64,000 nt of DNA. Origin: Mycobacterium sp. (GTDB lineage Bacteria; Actinomycetota; Actinomycetes; Mycobacteriales; Mycobacteriaceae). Made by a program: the position numbers and the translations under genes. The notes below the pieces were generated by a model. That model was not told the DNA's origin. It saw nothing but the letters and a program-made list of their open reading frames with translations, and made no database searches. Of this stretch, positions 8,809-16,454 are shown piece by piece; position 1 is the first letter of the stretch; every line of letters begins with the position of its first letter. The stretch spans positions 1 to 64,000 of the forward strand of contig JAOPWC010000161.1 of NCBI GenBank assembly GCA_025965895.1, written 5' to 3'.

Positions 8809-11800
8809 TCATCTGAAGTCACGCGAGCGCGAGCCGACCGCCAGCTGTATGCGGCCAAGCCGCTCGGCCACCACGGTGACCGCACCGGTGGCGTTCTGCA
8901 GCTGACCCCGGATCAGCATCGCCGGTGCGGTCTGCGCCACCCGGCGATGTCGTGCCCACACCCCCGGCATACACAGCACGTTGACCATGCCGGTCTCGTC
9001 TTCGAGGTTCAAGAACGTCACCCCGCCGGCTGTCCCCGGCCGCTGTCGGTGCGTCACCGCGCCGGCGATCAGCACCCTTGTGCCGTCCGGGACGGCCAAA
9101 AGCTTGTCTGCCGGAATCACGCCGATCGCGTCGAGGTCCTCGCGCAGGAACTGGGTGGGGTAGCTGTCCGGGGAGATGCCGGTGGCCCACACGTCGGCCG
9201 CGGCCAGCTCCAGCTCCGTCATCCCGGGCAGCGCGGGGATGTGCGATGACGACCCCACACCGGGCAGCCGGTCTGGGCGCTGCGTGGCTGCCGCGCCTGC
9301 GGCCCACAGCGCCTCGCGGCGGCTTATCGAAAAGCAGTTCAGCGCGCCTGCGGTGGCCAGCGCCTCCGTCTGCGGCACGGACAGCTGCAAACGCGACGTC
9401 AGGTCGAGCAGAGACGCGAACGGGCCGTTGGCATTTCGTTCATCGACGAACTGCTGGGCAAGATCGTCGCCGATATGGCGGACACTGCCCAGGCCCAGCC
9501 GCACCTCGGTGCCTTCATTCTCCAGCGTTGCGTAGGAGAGGCTGGCGTTGACGTCTGGCCCGTGCACGGTGACGCCGTGGCGGCGCGCGTCGGCCACCAG
9601 TGACTGGGGCGAGTAGAAACCCATCGGCTGCGCCCGCAGCAGCGCCGCGCAGAACGCCGCCGGGTGATGCAGCTTGAACCACGACGAGTAGAAAACCAGC
9701 GACGCGAAACTCAGCGCGTGGCTTTCCGGGAACCCGAAGTTGGCGAACGCCTCCAGCTTCTCGTAGATCCGGTCGGCCACGTCGCCGGTGATGCCGTGGC
9801 GCTCGCGCATGCCGTCGTAGAACCGGCCCCGCAATCCTCGCATCCGCTCCGTGGACCGCTTGGATCCCATCGCGCGGCGCAACTGATCGGCCTCGGCGGC
9901 GGTGAAACCGGCGCAGTCGACCGCCAACTGCATCAGCTGCTCCTGAAAAAGCGGCACCCCCAGCGTCTTTCGCAACGCCGACTCCATCGACGGATGCTCG
10001 TAGGTCACCGGGTCCAGGCCGTTGCGCCGCCGGATGTACGGGTGCACCGAGCCGCCCTGGATCGGGCCGGGGCGGATCAACGCCACCTCCACCACCAGAT
10101 CGTAGAAGATCCGCGGTCGTAGCCGGGGCAGCGTGGCCATCTGGGCGCGTGACTCCACCTGGAACACCCCGACGGAGTCAGCCCGTTGCAGCATCTCGTA
10201 CACCGCGGGTTCGGAGAGGTCGAGCTTGGCCAGGTCCACCTCGATACCCTTGTGTTCCGCGACGAGGTCAATGGCGTAGTGCAGCGCCGACAACATGCCA
10301 AGGCCGAGCAGATCGAATTTCACCAAACCGATTGCGGCGCAATCGTCTTTGTCCCACTGCAGCACGCTGCGGTTTTCCATCCGCGCCCATTCCACGGGGC
10401 ACACGTCGGCGATCGGGCGGTCGCAGATCACCATGCCACCCGAGTGGATGCCCATGTGCCGCGGCATATTGCTGACCTGCAGCGCCAGGTCGATCACCTG
10501 CTCGGGGATGTCCTCGACGTCGGGAGAATCGGCCAGGCCGTTCCATCGGCTGATCTGCTTGCTCCAGGCGTCCTGCTGGCCCTGTGAGAAGCCGAGCGCC
10601 CGGGCCATGTCGCGCACCGCGCTGCGACCGCGGTAGGTGATGACGTTGGCCACCTGGGCGGCGTAGTCACGGCCGTAGCGGTCGTAGACGTACTGGATGA
10701 CGTTCTCGCGCAGGTCGGATTCGATGTCGATGTCGATGTCGGGCGGCCCGTCGCGTTCCGGCGAGAGGAACCGCTCGAACAGCAACTCGTTGGCGACCGG
10801 GTCCACCGCGGTAACGCCGAGCGCGTAGCAGACTGCCGAGTTGGCCGCCGATCCCCGACCCTGACACAGGATGCCGTTCTCCCTGCAGAACCGGGTGATG
10901 TCGTGCACCACCAGGAAGTAGCCCGGAAACTGCAGCCGGGCAATGACTTCGAGTTCGCGCTCGATCTGGGCGTATGCCCGCGGCGCCCGCTCCGGAGGGC
11001 CGTACCGCTCGCGTGCGCCGGTCATCGCCAGGCGCCGCAGCCAGCTGTCCTCGGTGTGCCCGTCGGGGACGTCGAACGGCGGCAGCCGCGGCGCGATGAG
11101 CTCCAGCCCGAACGCGCACTGCTCACCCAACTCGGCCGCGGCGGTCACGACCTCCGGACAGTGCGCGAACAGCCGCGCCATCTCCGCACCCGAGCGCAGG
11201 TGCGACCCGCCCAGCGGCGCCAGCCACCCGGCCGCTTCGTCGAGCGACTGCCGGGCCCGTATCGCGCCCAGCGCCATCACAAGCCGGCCGCGCGACGGTT
11301 CGGCGAAATGTGCCGCGGTGGTCGCGACGACGCCGACCCCGAAGCGTGTGGCGAGTGCGGCCAGCGCGGCGTTGCGCTCGTCGTCGAGCGGGTGACCGTG
11401 GTAGGTCAGCTCGATGCTGATCCGGTCCCGGCCGAACCGGTCCACCAGGTCGGCCAGCGCCTTGGCGGCCGCATCCGGGCCGCCGTCCAAAAGTGCTTGG
11501 CGCACATGGCCTTTGCGGCATCCGGTCAGGATGTGCCAGTGTCCACCCGCCGCTTCGGTCAGCGCGTCGTAGTCGTAGCGCGGTTTGCCTTTCTCTCCGC
11601 CGGTCAGGTGCGCGGCGGCCAGCTGACGCGACAGCCGGCGGTAGCCCTCCGTCCCACGGGCCAGCACCAGCAGGTGCGGCCCGGGCGGATCGGGCTCTTC
11701 GGTTCTGGCGCCCGTGCCCAGCGACAGCTCGGCGCCGAAAACCGTGCGCATGTCCAGCTCCTTGGCCGCTTCGGCGAAGCGGACCACCCCGTACAGGCCG

Positions 11801-12108
11801 TCGTGGTCGGTCAGCGCAATCGCACGCAGGTCCAGCCGCGCCGCCTCCTCGACCAGTTCCTCGGGGGTGCCGGCCCCGTCGAGGAAGCTGTACCCCGAAT
11901 GCGCGTGCAGTTCGGCGTACGGGACGTCTGACCCCGCCCGCTGGAGGTCGGGGGGCAGGTATGCCCCGCGCTTGCGTGAGAAGGCCGGGCTGTCGCCGCC
12001 GTCGATCGGCGGGTCAGTGAGAGGCATGCCGGCCCGGCGGGGCTTGCCGTCGAGCACTCGCTCGATCTCTCCCCAGCTCGACGGCCCGGTGAACCAGCTC
12101 ACCGACAC
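8809..12108 (-). CDS. dnaE2: Error-prone DNA polymerase III alpha-type subunit DnaE2
   Basis: A 1099-residue C-family polymerase used in mutagenic translesion synthesis with ImuA'/ImuB. The PHP domain begins near residue 65 (YAELHAHSGYSFLDG). The polymerase active-site motif PDIDIDIESDLRENVIQYV is near residue 454, followed by FPESHALSFASLVFYSSWFKLHHPAAFCAALL, typical of DnaE2, and an OB-fold C-terminus. It is shorter than replicative DnaE1 (~1180). The start is GTG at 12108 (MSVSWFTGP); a second GTG is at 12102, and an in-frame stop at 12121-12123 rules out anything longer. The SOS box lies 6 bp upstream, so the mRNA must be almost leaderless. imuA'/imuB are not in the window. Confidence 0.95.
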   Translation of the reverse strand: MSVSWFTGPSSWGEIERVLDGKPRRAGMPLTDPPIDGGDSPAFSRKRGAYLPPDLQRAGSDVPYAELHAHSGYSFLDGAGTPEELVEEAARLDLRAIALTDHDGLYGVVRFAEAAKELDMRTVFGAELSLGTGARTEEPDPPGPHLLVLARGTEGYRRLSRQLAAAHLTGGEKGKPRYDYDALTEAAGGHWHILTGCRKGHVRQALLDGGPDAAAKALADLVDRFGRDRISIELTYHGHPLDDERNAALAALATRFGVGVVATTAAHFAEPSRGRLVMALGAIRARQSLDEAAGWLAPLGGSHLRSGAEMARLFAHCPEVVTAAAELGEQCAFGLELIAPRLPPFDVPDGHTEDSWLRRLAMTGARERYGPPERAPRAYAQIERELEVIARLQFPGYFLVVHDITRFCRENGILCQGRGSAANSAVCYALGVTAVDPVANELLFERFLSPERDGPPDIDIDIESDLRENVIQYVYDRYGRDYAAQVANVITYRGRSAVRDMARALGFSQGQQDAWSKQISRWNGLADSPDVEDIPEQVIDLALQVSNMPRHMGIHSGGMVICDRPIADVCPVEWARMENRSVLQWDKDDCAAIGLVKFDLLGLGMLSALHYAIDLVAEHKGIEVDLAKLDLSEPAVYEMLQRADSVGVFQVESRAQMATLPRLRPRIFYDLVVEVALIRPGPIQGGSVHPYIRRRNGLDPVTYEHPSMESALRKTLGVPLFQEQLMQLAVDCAGFTAAEADQLRRAMGSKRSTERMRGLRGRFYDGMRERHGITGDVADRIYEKLEAFANFGFPESHALSFASLVFYSSWFKLHHPAAFCAALLRAQPMGFYSPQSLVADARRHGVTVHGPDVNASLSYATLENEGTEVRLGLGSVRHIGDDLAQQFVDERNANGPFASLLDLTSRLQLSVPQTEALATAGALNCFSISRREALWAAGAAATQRPDRLPGVGSSSHIPALPGMTELELAAADVWATGISPDSYPTQFLREDLDAIGVIPADKLLAVPDGTRVLIAGAVTHRQRPGTAGGVTFLNLEDETGMVNVLCMPGVWARHRRVAQTAPAMLIRGQLQNATGAVTVVAERLGRIQLAVGSRSRDFR

Positions 12109-12114
12109 AGTGTA

Positions 12115-12130
12115 TCGAACCTATGTTCGA
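12115..12130 (-). promoter_or_regulatory. LexA-binding SOS box of dnaE2
   Basis: TCGAACCTATGTTCGA is a perfect match to the mycobacterial/Gram-positive SOS box, TCGAAC-N4-GTTCGA. It lies between positions -22 and -7 relative to the dnaE2 start, so LexA should block the promoter directly until DNA damage. Being palindromic it could also act on a rightward transcript, but no convincing gene starts there. Confidence 0.95.
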
Positions 12131-12838
12131 AACAAAACGGTGTTCGACACAAAACCCCGGGTGCCGACCATGTCCCAAGCGACGACGACCACACCAGGGC
12201 GGGCATCCCCGTCGCCTGGGAAGTGGCGGCCTGATCCCGGCAGGACACGATGTTTCGACTCGCTATCGACCGCCACACCGAGGACGAGCAGGACGACGCC
12301 GACTGCGCCGTGGTGTCGCTGCAGGGAAGCCAATTTATTGGCGCGCTATCCGATCCCACGGTGTGCGGCTGCAGCAACTCGCCGAAAGCGGCGCCCCCGA
12401 GCCGATCTCACCGCATTTCTCACCGAATACATCGACGACATGCGCGGCGACCGGGTCAACCATTCGACGTCAACGGCCCAGGGCGGGCCGTCGGCGACGC
12501 CTGCGGCGCCCCTCGCGACGCCGCTTTACCAAAGTTTGTGTCAGACAGCCAGAATTGAGCAGGGTGGATTCACCAGGTCCTTGACGCGCACCCCCGGGCG
12601 CAGGCCACTGCGCTGGGTGATTACCCGCCTCCGCGGCGCGGGCAGATTCGTCCCGAAGACGTCGCGGCGCCCGCAGTCGCTACTCGACAGAGGAGCTAGA
12701 GATACTCCAGCGGGCACACCTCAGAAATTCGGCCAGCGCATCGGTCAGCGTGCGTGCCGCTAACAGGCGCGATGATTCGAGTGTCTGGTCGGTGATTCCA
12801 GCGTCTCGACAAGGGGAACGGAGTAGCGTTCAAACCTT
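12131..12838. other. 708-bp stretch without a supported gene, probably decayed coding DNA
   Basis: No frame gives a recognisable full protein. Short protein-like runs appear in different frames: LTAFLTEYIDDMRGDRVN near 12400-12460 and RYSTEELEILQRAHLRNS near 12680-12740. That pattern suggests old coding sequence broken by frameshifts. The last ~60 bp must hold the promoter and ribosome-binding region of the DUF732 gene (GGGGAACGGAG, 12812-12822). I could not name the ancestral gene. Confidence 0.5.
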
Positions 12839-13264
12839 ATGAACCGCAAGAAGTTGTCGGCTGGTGCGATGTTCGCTACAGCAGCCGTAGTGGGTGGGGC
12901 GACGCTGGCGGCTCAGCCCTCGGTCGCGCACGCCGACGAGGTTGCCTATCTCGTGAACGTCACGGTGAGGCCGGGCTACAACTTTGCTAACGCAGAGCAG
13001 GCGCTCGCCTACGGTAGGGGCATCTGCGGGAAGATCACCGACGGCGAGGGCTACCCTCAACTCATGAGCGATGTCAAAGCTGACTTTGACACCCCCGATG
13101 AATACCAGGCGTCGTACCTGATTAGCCAGTCGGCTCAGGAACTCTGCCCAAACCTTATCTGGCAGTTGCGGAACTCGGCGGCGCACTACCGGCCACCGGA
13201 GCCACAGCCGCCGATATTTCCGCAGTGTCCCCCGGGCCAGAAATACTGGCCAGCCTGTCAGTGA
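12839..13264 (+). CDS. Secreted DUF732-family protein
   Basis: A 141-residue protein with a clear Sec signal peptide (MNRKKLSAGAMFATAAVVGGATLAA, cleavage after AHA at ~32). A DUF732 domain follows: YNFANAEQALAYGRGICGKITDGEGY ... YQASYLISQSAQELCPNLIWQL, with its two conserved cysteines. A Pro-rich tail with two more cysteines ends it. DUF732 proteins are common in mycobacteria, small, exported and of unknown function. The ATG at 12839 is the only start ahead of the signal peptide. Confidence 0.87.
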   Translation: MNRKKLSAGAMFATAAVVGGATLAAQPSVAHADEVAYLVNVTVRPGYNFANAEQALAYGRGICGKITDGEGYPQLMSDVKADFDTPDEYQASYLISQSAQELCPNLIWQLRNSAAHYRPPEPQPPIFPQCPPGQKYWPACQ

Positions 13265-13423
13265 GTTTGCAGAGACCTATGACGGCTTGCTGCCGAGCCA
13301 TGGGTGGTTGTCAACGACGTCAACGAACAGCTCCTGATTGCCGACGGGGTGAGGCCCAAAGGCCTGGACGACGGCCGCTGGCACGACCCGCCCGTCGGCT
13401 GGACGCCGGGCATGCACCGCCAC

Positions 13424-13699
13424 TCAGGTGATGGCCGGGGTGGCGAACCAGAATCCCAGGATGATGCAGGCCACCACGAAGGGCCAGGCCTCGAACGCGA
13501 TGCGCACCGGGATCGGCGCGTATCGCAGCTCCATGAAGTCCAGCATCACGTACCTGACTTTCACCGCAGCGATCACGAAGATCCCGACCACGGCGACCAC
13601 GGGGCTGAACAGATTCTTGGACAGCCCCCACGTCGTCACGCAGGTCAACACGACCAAGCCCAGCCACACCGTGGTGACCCGCTCACGCAGCACCGACAT
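13424..13699 (-). CDS. Cytochrome c oxidase subunit IV-like small membrane protein
   Basis: A 91-residue protein with three hydrophobic segments: VTTVWLGLVVLTCVTTWGLS, LFSPVVAVVGIFVIAAVKVRYVMLDFMELR and AWPFVVACIILGFWF. The VAVVGIFVIAAVKVRYVMLDFMELR line is characteristic of the prokaryotic cytochrome oxidase subunit IV/NorF-like family. The frame is open further upstream, but ATG 13699 overlaps the stop of the subunit III gene by 3 bp and gives the usual length. It probably stabilises the partner subunit III-like protein in the membrane. Confidence 0.8.
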   Translation of the reverse strand: MSVLRERVTTVWLGLVVLTCVTTWGLSKNLFSPVVAVVGIFVIAAVKVRYVMLDFMELRYAPIPVRIAFEAWPFVVACIILGFWFATPAIT

Positions 13700-14289
13700 C
13701 AGGCCGCCTTCATTAGGTAGAGCAAGGGGAACAGCACGATCCACAACAGGTCGACCAGGTGCCAAAACGAGGCCACGGATTCCGGCACCGCCCGGCGCGA
13801 GCTGCTGTAAGCACCGCGCAACGACCTGACCCACAAGAACGCCAAGAGGCTGGTGCCCAGCAGAACGTGTGCGAGGTGGATTCCGGTCAGGGTGAAGTAC
13901 CACATGTAGAAGGGGTTGGTTCCCGGCGTGAGGCCGTGGGCGAACTTCTGGAAGTACTCGATCGACTTGGACACCACGAACATCAGTCCGGTGAGCACTC
14001 CGCCGAGCAGGTAGCGCGGCACTCGGTCGATGAGGTCACGCTTGAGCGCCTGGATGGCAAGGGCGACCGACCAGGAGCTGGTCAGCAGGATCAGCGTGTC
14101 GATGCCGCCCAGGTTCATGTTGAGCGTGTGCCGGGAGGCCTCGAACAGCGCCGGGTTTTTGAGCCGATCCTGCATGAATGTCAGGAACAGGATCGCAAAG
14201 ATGACCGAGTCCGCGCCGATGAAGACCCAGACGCCGTCCACACCGGGAAGGCGTCGGGGCTTCACACGGTCGGCGGTAACGACCCCCAC
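13699..14289 (-). CDS. Cytochrome c oxidase subunit III/NorE-like membrane protein
   Basis: A 196-residue five-helix protein of the haem-copper oxidase subunit III family. Typical elements are DGVWVFIGADSVIFAILF, the segment with IEYFQKFAHGLTPGTNPFYMWYFTLTGIHLAHVLLG, and SVASFWHLVDLLWIVLFPLLYL near the C-terminus (FWHxVDxxW signature). No subunit I or II gene is in the window, so it is an orphan, like NorE partners of NO reductases or alternative oxidases. It starts 9 bp after the 7-TM gene in the same operon. Confidence 0.85.
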   Translation of the reverse strand: MGVVTADRVKPRRLPGVDGVWVFIGADSVIFAILFLTFMQDRLKNPALFEASRHTLNMNLGGIDTLILLTSSWSVALAIQALKRDLIDRVPRYLLGGVLTGLMFVVSKSIEYFQKFAHGLTPGTNPFYMWYFTLTGIHLAHVLLGTSLLAFLWVRSLRGAYSSSRRAVPESVASFWHLVDLLWIVLFPLLYLMKAA

Positions 14290-14298
14290 GCCGACAGA

Positions 14299-15078
14299 CT
14301 AAGCGTTGAGGCGCGCCGCTGCCTCATCCTCGGCCCGGAGCCGGGGGATGGCCTTGATGATGAAGTAGGACAGACCCGGGATCCAGAAGAACCAGGTGAA
14401 GAACGCGATCCAGAAGCTGACCACGCCGTTGAAGGCCAGCGGCCCGGTGTAGACGAACGGGATGGCACTGACCACGAAGAACGACAAGATGGTGATCCAG
14501 CCCCACCAGCTGACGGCGTCCGGAACCAGCTTCTTTTCCCGCTTGTCACGCATGAACACGATGCTGGCGCCGGCGATCTGCCACGAGGTGACGAAGTACG
14601 CCAAGTCGATCAGGAGCCAGCCAAACCAGTAGAGCGTGTGCGCCATGCCGGGGTTGATGTTGTCGATCTCATGTGCGGCGGTAAGCCAGATAGCGCAAGC
14701 CGTCATGATCGGCGCACAGGTAATGGTGCCACCCAACATTTCGAGCTTGGACCACAGGCCGCCGGAACCCTCGATGCGTTCCATCACCCGGGACACGGCC
14801 ACGCTCCAAACCATGTAGCAGGCGGTCAGCGTGAGGCAGACGCTCATCCCGATCATGATCGGCAGCCTGAGGTTCTTGTAGTGGTCCCAGACCGCTTGCG
14901 GCTCCGCCCAGGCCGGGAACGGGGAGATGTTGCGCGCCAACAGGCCCCATAGGCAGAAGAACGCGACCAGGAAGACCGGGCCCATCCACGCCATGACCTT
15001 CCACGACGTGTAGTCGGTCGGGTACGGCGACAAGTCACGCGCGGGGGCCGAGGTGCCAGGTTCGGCGTGTGTTGCCAT
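14299..15078 (-). CDS. Multi-pass integral membrane protein, function unknown, first gene of orphan oxidase-like operon
   Basis: A 259-residue protein with about seven hydrophobic segments rich in Trp (for example VMAWMGPVFLVAFFCLWGLLA, IMIGMSVCLTLTACYMVW and ISFFTW-like segments near the C-terminus). Two loops carry His/Asp/Glu (AAHEIDNINPGMAHTLYW). I do not recognise the family. The ATG at 15078 has a GGAG 7 nt upstream. It heads a unit with the subunit III- and IV-like genes and is preceded by copy A of the repeated RNA element, so it may be part of an unusual redox membrane complex. That role is inferred from context only. Confidence 0.8.
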   Translation of the reverse strand: MATHAEPGTSAPARDLSPYPTDYTSWKVMAWMGPVFLVAFFCLWGLLARNISPFPAWAEPQAVWDHYKNLRLPIMIGMSVCLTLTACYMVWSVAVSRVMERIEGSGGLWSKLEMLGGTITCAPIMTACAIWLTAAHEIDNINPGMAHTLYWFGWLLIDLAYFVTSWQIAGASIVFMRDKREKKLVPDAVSWWGWITILSFFVVSAIPFVYTGPLAFNGVVSFWIAFFTWFFWIPGLSYFIIKAIPRLRAEDEAAARLNA

Positions 15079-15139
15079 CGACTTGCTCCCTATTCATGGA
15101 GTACCAGGGGAACCGACAATCGAATTCCCCTCACGACTT

Positions 15140-15154
15140 CTAAGACACTGTCAT
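15140..15154 (-). CDS. Very short leader ORF within repeat element A (4 codons)
   Basis: ATG-ACA-GTG-TCT-TAG starts at the same conserved position of the element as the longer leaders in copies B and C (GAGGATG). It ends 61 nt before the 7-TM gene, so it is not overlapped with it. It may be non-functional or a minimal leader. Confidence is low because it is so short. Confidence 0.3.
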   Translation of the reverse strand: MTVS

Positions 15155-15219
15155 CCTCACCGACGCGACTCTGGCAGGCTTCCCCCGAACGAGCGACTTT
15201 TCGCTCTCCCCTTCGGGGA
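15143..15219 (-). ncRNA. Candidate structured 5'-UTR RNA element, copy A (upstream of 7-TM/oxidase-like operon)
   Basis: The minus strand reads CCCCGAA then a perfect hairpin GAGCGA-AAAG-TCGCTC, then TTCGGGG, which closes a 7-bp outer stem, then GGAAGCCTGC. The 3' part is a small hairpin, GTC...GAC, whose loop holds GAGGAT. Copies B and C share the same blocks in the same order. Its 3' end lies 64 nt from the start of the downstream gene. I do not recognise it as a known riboswitch. It could equally bind a protein or be a dispersed repeat. Confidence 0.7.
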
Positions 15220-15233
15220 CCCCCACGAGAATG

Positions 15234-16259
15234 TTAGAAACCGGCCCCGTGGACCTCGTGGCCGGGCTTCTCGGCCGCGAGGCCGTGGTACGCGCCTTCG
15301 GGCGTTGCGCCGTGGTTGATGACAGCGTCGACTTCACGAGCGATCGGCATCGAAAGGCCGTAGTTCTCGGCGAACTCCATGATGACGCTGGAGGCCTTGA
15401 CGCCCTCGGCAACCTGATTCATCGACGCGATGATCTCGTCGATCGGCTTGCCAGCGCCGAGCTGCTCGCCGACATGCCGATTGCGGCTGCGCTGGCTGGT
15501 GCAGGTGACGATGAGATCGCCCATGCCGGCCAGCCCGGCGAAGGTGTCGCGGTGCCCGCCCGCCGCCTCGCCCATCTTGGACATCTCGCGCACCGCGCGG
15601 GACATCACCATCGCGCGCGTGTTTTCGCCGATGCCGAGTGAGTAGCCCATGCCGACCGCGATGGCGTAGACATTCTTCAGCGCGCCCGCCATTTCAACGC
15701 CGACGACATCGTCGGTCGTGTACGTCCGAAATCGCCTGGTGCGGAAGAGCTCGGCAAGATTAGCGGCCAGATGCTGGTCGGGCATGGCCAGCACAGCCGC
15801 GGCCGCATAACCCTCCGCCACCTCGCGGGCGATGTTCGGCCCGGCCAGGATGCCCGCCGGGTGCCCGGGAAGTACTTCGTCGACGATCTGGCTCATCCGC
15901 ATGTTCGTGCCCTGTTCGAGACCCTTGACGAGCGACACCACCGGCACCCACGGGCGCAGCTCACTGGCTAGCTCTGTCAGCACGTTGCGGAAACCGTGCG
16001 ATGGCACACCCATGACGACGACGTCGGCGCGATCGGCCGCCTCGGCGAAGTCCGTGGTGGCGCGCAGCGTGGTGCTCAGCTCGACGTCCTTGCCGAGATA
16101 GCGACTGTTGCGGTGGTTCTCGTTTACGTCTTTCGCCGTCTCCTGCGATCGCACCCACTGCAATGTGGGGCCGCGGCGGGCGCAGATGGACGCGATTGTG
16201 GTGCCCCAGGAGCCCCCGCCGAGGACGACGACGTGGGGTTGGCGCTGAGCAGGTGTCAT
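15234..16259 (-). CDS. gpsA: Glycerol-3-phosphate dehydrogenase [NAD(P)+]
   Basis: A 341-residue NAD(P)-dependent G3P dehydrogenase making sn-glycerol-3-phosphate from DHAP for phospholipid synthesis. The Rossmann motif is VVLGGGSWGTTIA, the substrate region includes LAGPNIAREVAEG, and the C-terminal domain carries the catalytic lysine region GALKNVYAIAVGMGYSLGIGENTRA. I chose ATG 16259 (MTPAQRQ) over GTG 16268 because the leader ORF ends in TGA overlapping this ATG (ATGA). It lies between pfk and the oxidase-like operon, all on the minus strand and each with its own copy of the RNA element. Confidence 0.92.
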   Translation of the reverse strand: MTPAQRQPHVVVLGGGSWGTTIASICARRGPTLQWVRSQETAKDVNENHRNSRYLGKDVELSTTLRATTDFAEAADRADVVVMGVPSHGFRNVLTELASELRPWVPVVSLVKGLEQGTNMRMSQIVDEVLPGHPAGILAGPNIAREVAEGYAAAAVLAMPDQHLAANLAELFRTRRFRTYTTDDVVGVEMAGALKNVYAIAVGMGYSLGIGENTRAMVMSRAVREMSKMGEAAGGHRDTFAGLAGMGDLIVTCTSQRSRNRHVGEQLGAGKPIDEIIASMNQVAEGVKASSVIMEFAENYGLSMPIAREVDAVINHGATPEGAYHGLAAEKPGHEVHGAGF

Positions 16260-16351
16260 GCCCACCACGCCGTGGTATTCGCAGTAGCGGGATTCGCCCT
16301 TGTTTTCACTACGACGCCTGCCCTTCGTAGAACACCCTCAGACGTCGCCAT
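16256..16351 (-). CDS. Leader peptide ORF upstream of gpsA (31 codons)
   Basis: The ATG (16349-16351) lies in the loop of the 3' hairpin of element B. The ORF encodes 31 residues beginning MATSEGVLRR and ending TTAWWA, and its TGA overlaps the gpsA ATG (ATGA). The first four residues, MATS, are shared with the pfk leader. The gpsA start has no strong ribosome-binding site of its own, so re-initiation from this leader is plausible. No function of the peptide itself is evident. Confidence 0.6.
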   Translation of the reverse strand: MATSEGVLRRAGVVVKTRANPATANTTAWWA

Positions 16352-16417
16352 CCTCGTCGACACGACCGGCGCAGGCTTCCCCCGAACGGGGCACCTTTTC
16401 CTCTCCTCCTCGGGGCA
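16340..16417 (-). ncRNA. Candidate structured 5'-UTR RNA element, copy B (upstream of gpsA)
   Basis: A 78-nt copy that aligns with copy C with 13 differences, one of them a single-base gap (about 83% identity by hand count). Invariant blocks are TGCCCCGAGG, AAAAGG, TTCGGGGGAAGC and CGAGGATGGCGACGTCT. The outer stem CCCCGA/TTCGGGG and the 3' hairpin GTCG...CGAC are kept; the inner hairpin pairs poorly in this copy. It lies between the end of pfk (16455) and the gpsA start, so it must be in the gpsA leader or a small RNA of its own. Confidence 0.72.
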
Positions 16418-16454
16418 TGCGCCGATTAGGCGGGCGCGTGCGAACCGAATCGGG

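Noticed and set aside
13304..13423. Frame reading LLIADGVRPKGLDDGRWHDPPVGWTPGMHRHS after the DUF732 gene
   Set aside because: It looks protein-like, but I could not name a family, and the frame runs on as antisense of the oxidase-like gene. It is at most a remnant.
13759..14952. 397-codon plus-strand frame opposite the oxidase-like genes
   Set aside because: His/Asp/Gly-rich shadow with no domain. The minus-strand genes have clear membrane helices and family signatures.
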